64,000 nt of DNA from JAWKSY01 sp041402125 (GTDB lineage Bacteria; Planctomycetota; GCA-002687715; DRQF01), in assembly GCA_041402125.1 (NCBI GenBank), contig JAWKSY010000012.1, forward strand, positions 62,001-126,000, read 5' to 3'. The position numbers were made by a program, and so were the translations under genes. The notes under the pieces were generated by a model. The model was not told the origin of the DNA. It saw nothing but the letters and a program-made list of their open reading frames with translations, and made no database searches. Of this stretch, positions 63,007 to 64,000 are shown in pieces (within the stretch, counting starts at the first letter, position 1; each line of letters starts with the position of its first letter).

Positions 63007-63753
63007 ATGAGCCTCTCGGACGACCTGGTCCCGATCCTGAAGAAGCTGCGGCTCTCGGGAGTGCTGCAGACGCTTGATCTGAGAACGAAGGAGGCGGTCG
63101 ACGACAGCCTGAGCCACACGGAATTCCTCTTCCGTCTGTGCTCGGACGAGGTCGAGCGCCGGGACTCGAAGCAGCTGGAGATGCGACTGCGTCGCGCGAG
63201 CTTCGAGGGACAGAAGCACTTCGAGGACTTCGACTGGGCCTTCAACCCGAAGCTGCCGAAGTCGAAGCTGGTGGATCTTGCGACCTGCCACTTCGTGGAG
63301 AAGAAGGAGAACGCGCTCCTGATCGGCCCGACGGGCGTCGGGAAGTCGCACCTCGCGCAAGGCATCGGGGAGCGCGCCTGTCGAGCAGGCTACAGCGTCG
63401 GCTACGTGACGGCGCACAAGATGCTCGCGCAGATGCGGGCGTCGCGAGCCGACGAGAGCTACGACAAGCGGCTGCTGCGCTTCACGAGTCCGGACCTCCT
63501 GATCGTGGACGACCTCGGGCTGCGGCCGCTGGAAGGGGACGAGCCGATCGACCTCTACGAGATCATCCGGGCGCGCTACGAGCAGGGCTCGATGATCGTG
63601 ACCTCGAACCGAGCGCTCGAAGAGTGGTACCCGCTCTTCCTGGACGGGCTGATGGCCTCGGCTGCGATGGATCGGATGCTCCACCATGCCCACGTCGTGG
63701 TCATGGAAGGCAGCTCATTCCGCAACCCGCCGAAGGGACGCCGGGCGTCCTGA
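63007..63753 (+). CDS. istB: IS21 helper ATPase IstB
   Basis: 248 residues. ATG 63007 is preferred over 63001 because the AAAGGAGA ribosome site ends at 63000. AAA+ motifs are intact: Walker A GPTGVGKSHLA, Walker B LLIVDDLG, sensor region MIVTSNRALEEW. IstB regulates target choice and assembly of the IstA transpososome. It appears intact, unlike its partner. Confidence 0.93.
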   Translation: MSLSDDLVPILKKLRLSGVLQTLDLRTKEAVDDSLSHTEFLFRLCSDEVERRDSKQLEMRLRRASFEGQKHFEDFDWAFNPKLPKSKLVDLATCHFVEKKENALLIGPTGVGKSHLAQGIGERACRAGYSVGYVTAHKMLAQMRASRADESYDKRLLRFTSPDLLIVDDLGLRPLEGDEPIDLYEIIRARYEQGSMIVTSNRALEEWYPLFLDGLMASAAMDRMLHHAHVVVMEGSSFRNPPKGRRAS

Positions 63754-63761
63754 GCCGCGGG

Positions 63762-63901
63762 GTGGACCAGCTTGCCCGAACTGAGCACTCGATTTTTCCG
63801 GGGACGAGAGCCCGGATTTTCCGGGCGGTCAGGCGCTGATCTGCCAGCGCGGAGGGCGCGTCCTGCGGGAGGCCCCGAGGTGGACCAGCTTGGCCGAACT
63901 G
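63762..63901. repeat. Two terminal repeats of the IS21 right end
   Basis: Inverted copies of the left-end repeat at 63762-63782 and 63880-63901 (GTGGACCAGCTTGSCCGAAC, S = C or G). They flank a sequence without genes between the istB stop and the right tip. Confidence 0.85.
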
Positions 63902-64000
63902 GGGTGGCCTTGAATGGCCGGTCCTTGACAATCGGCGAATCGCGGTGCTGCGCGGAACGCCACGCTTGTTGGAGCGGATGGTCCGGCTCGAGTTCAAGAT

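Larger units (their letters stand above)
59948..63930 (+). mobile_element. IS21-family element interrupted by an IS3 element
   Basis: Tips are TGTCA at 59948 and TGACA ending at 63930, with an extended match (TCAAGGCCAC on both ends). Multiple internal repeats of TTCGGSCAAGCTGGTCC type lie inside each end, as is typical for IS21. It carries istA (split) and istB. No target duplication matches between flanks, so one side was rearranged. The 70 bp after it (63931-64000) are open but unrecognised. Confidence 0.85.

Noticed and set aside
1..64000. Reverse transcriptase or template repeat for a diversity-generating retroelement in this window
   Set aside because: No YxDD-containing reverse transcriptase was recognised in the translated open frames, and the scaffold sequence coding RGGSF was found only in the kinase genes themselves.
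1..64000. CRISPR array, rRNA genes or a complete tRNA
   Set aside because: No regularly spaced repeats, no rRNA core sequences; only 3' halves of tRNAs were found.

Overview
The window looks like a chromosome segment of a GC-rich planctomycete (Planctomycetota, probably a deep-branching lineage). This is inferred from gene content: giant secreted FG-GAP proteins, a parallel beta-helix protein, an ECF sigma factor carrying a transmembrane and carboxypeptidase-regulatory tail, and many Ser/Thr kinases fused to TPR or formylglycine-enzyme-like (FGE-like) domains. No rRNA, CRISPR array or complete tRNA was seen.

Layout. Positions 1-6.6 kb hold two tandem secreted FG-GAP paralogues, the first cut by the window edge. 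From 6.9 to 15 kb are a transglutaminase-like protein and two divergent kinase-FGE receptors. From 15 to 26.5 kb are a relic of a secreted-protein tail, a GT39-like membrane glycosyltransferase, a carboxypeptidase-regulatory-domain protein, a beta-helix protein, a frameshifted sigma-factor fusion, and an AraC regulator divergent from an alpha/beta hydrolase. From 26.7 to 42.4 kb are a kinase-TPR protein, a soluble CZB chemoreceptor, a kinase-TPR/kinase-FGE pair, a ParDE module and another kinase-FGE. From 42.5 to 64 kb lies an accessory region: macro-domain protein, AlbA_2 regulator, DUF6933-like protein, a kinase stub next to an IS3 element, two more kinase-FGE receptors, two 195-bp modules carrying the 3' half of a CAU tRNA, an intact ISL3 element, and an IS3 inside an IS21 that itself interrupts another IS3.

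How it may work together. Six complete kinase-FGE proteins share one plan: cytoplasmic kinase with an insertion after the hinge, one membrane helix, a coiled coil and a C-terminal C-type-lectin-like FGE domain without the catalytic cysteines. In all six the last ~45 residues hold a 32-residue block with a fixed scaffold and variable positions. In the two closest copies (47.1 and 50.5 kb) 13 of 32 codons change the amino acid and one is silent, between flanks identical for at least 30 bp on each side. This resembles the variable region of diversity-generating retroelements, but no reverse transcriptase or template repeat was found here. Three kinases also share an upstream motif, TTGACG-N14-GTG(A/C)GA.
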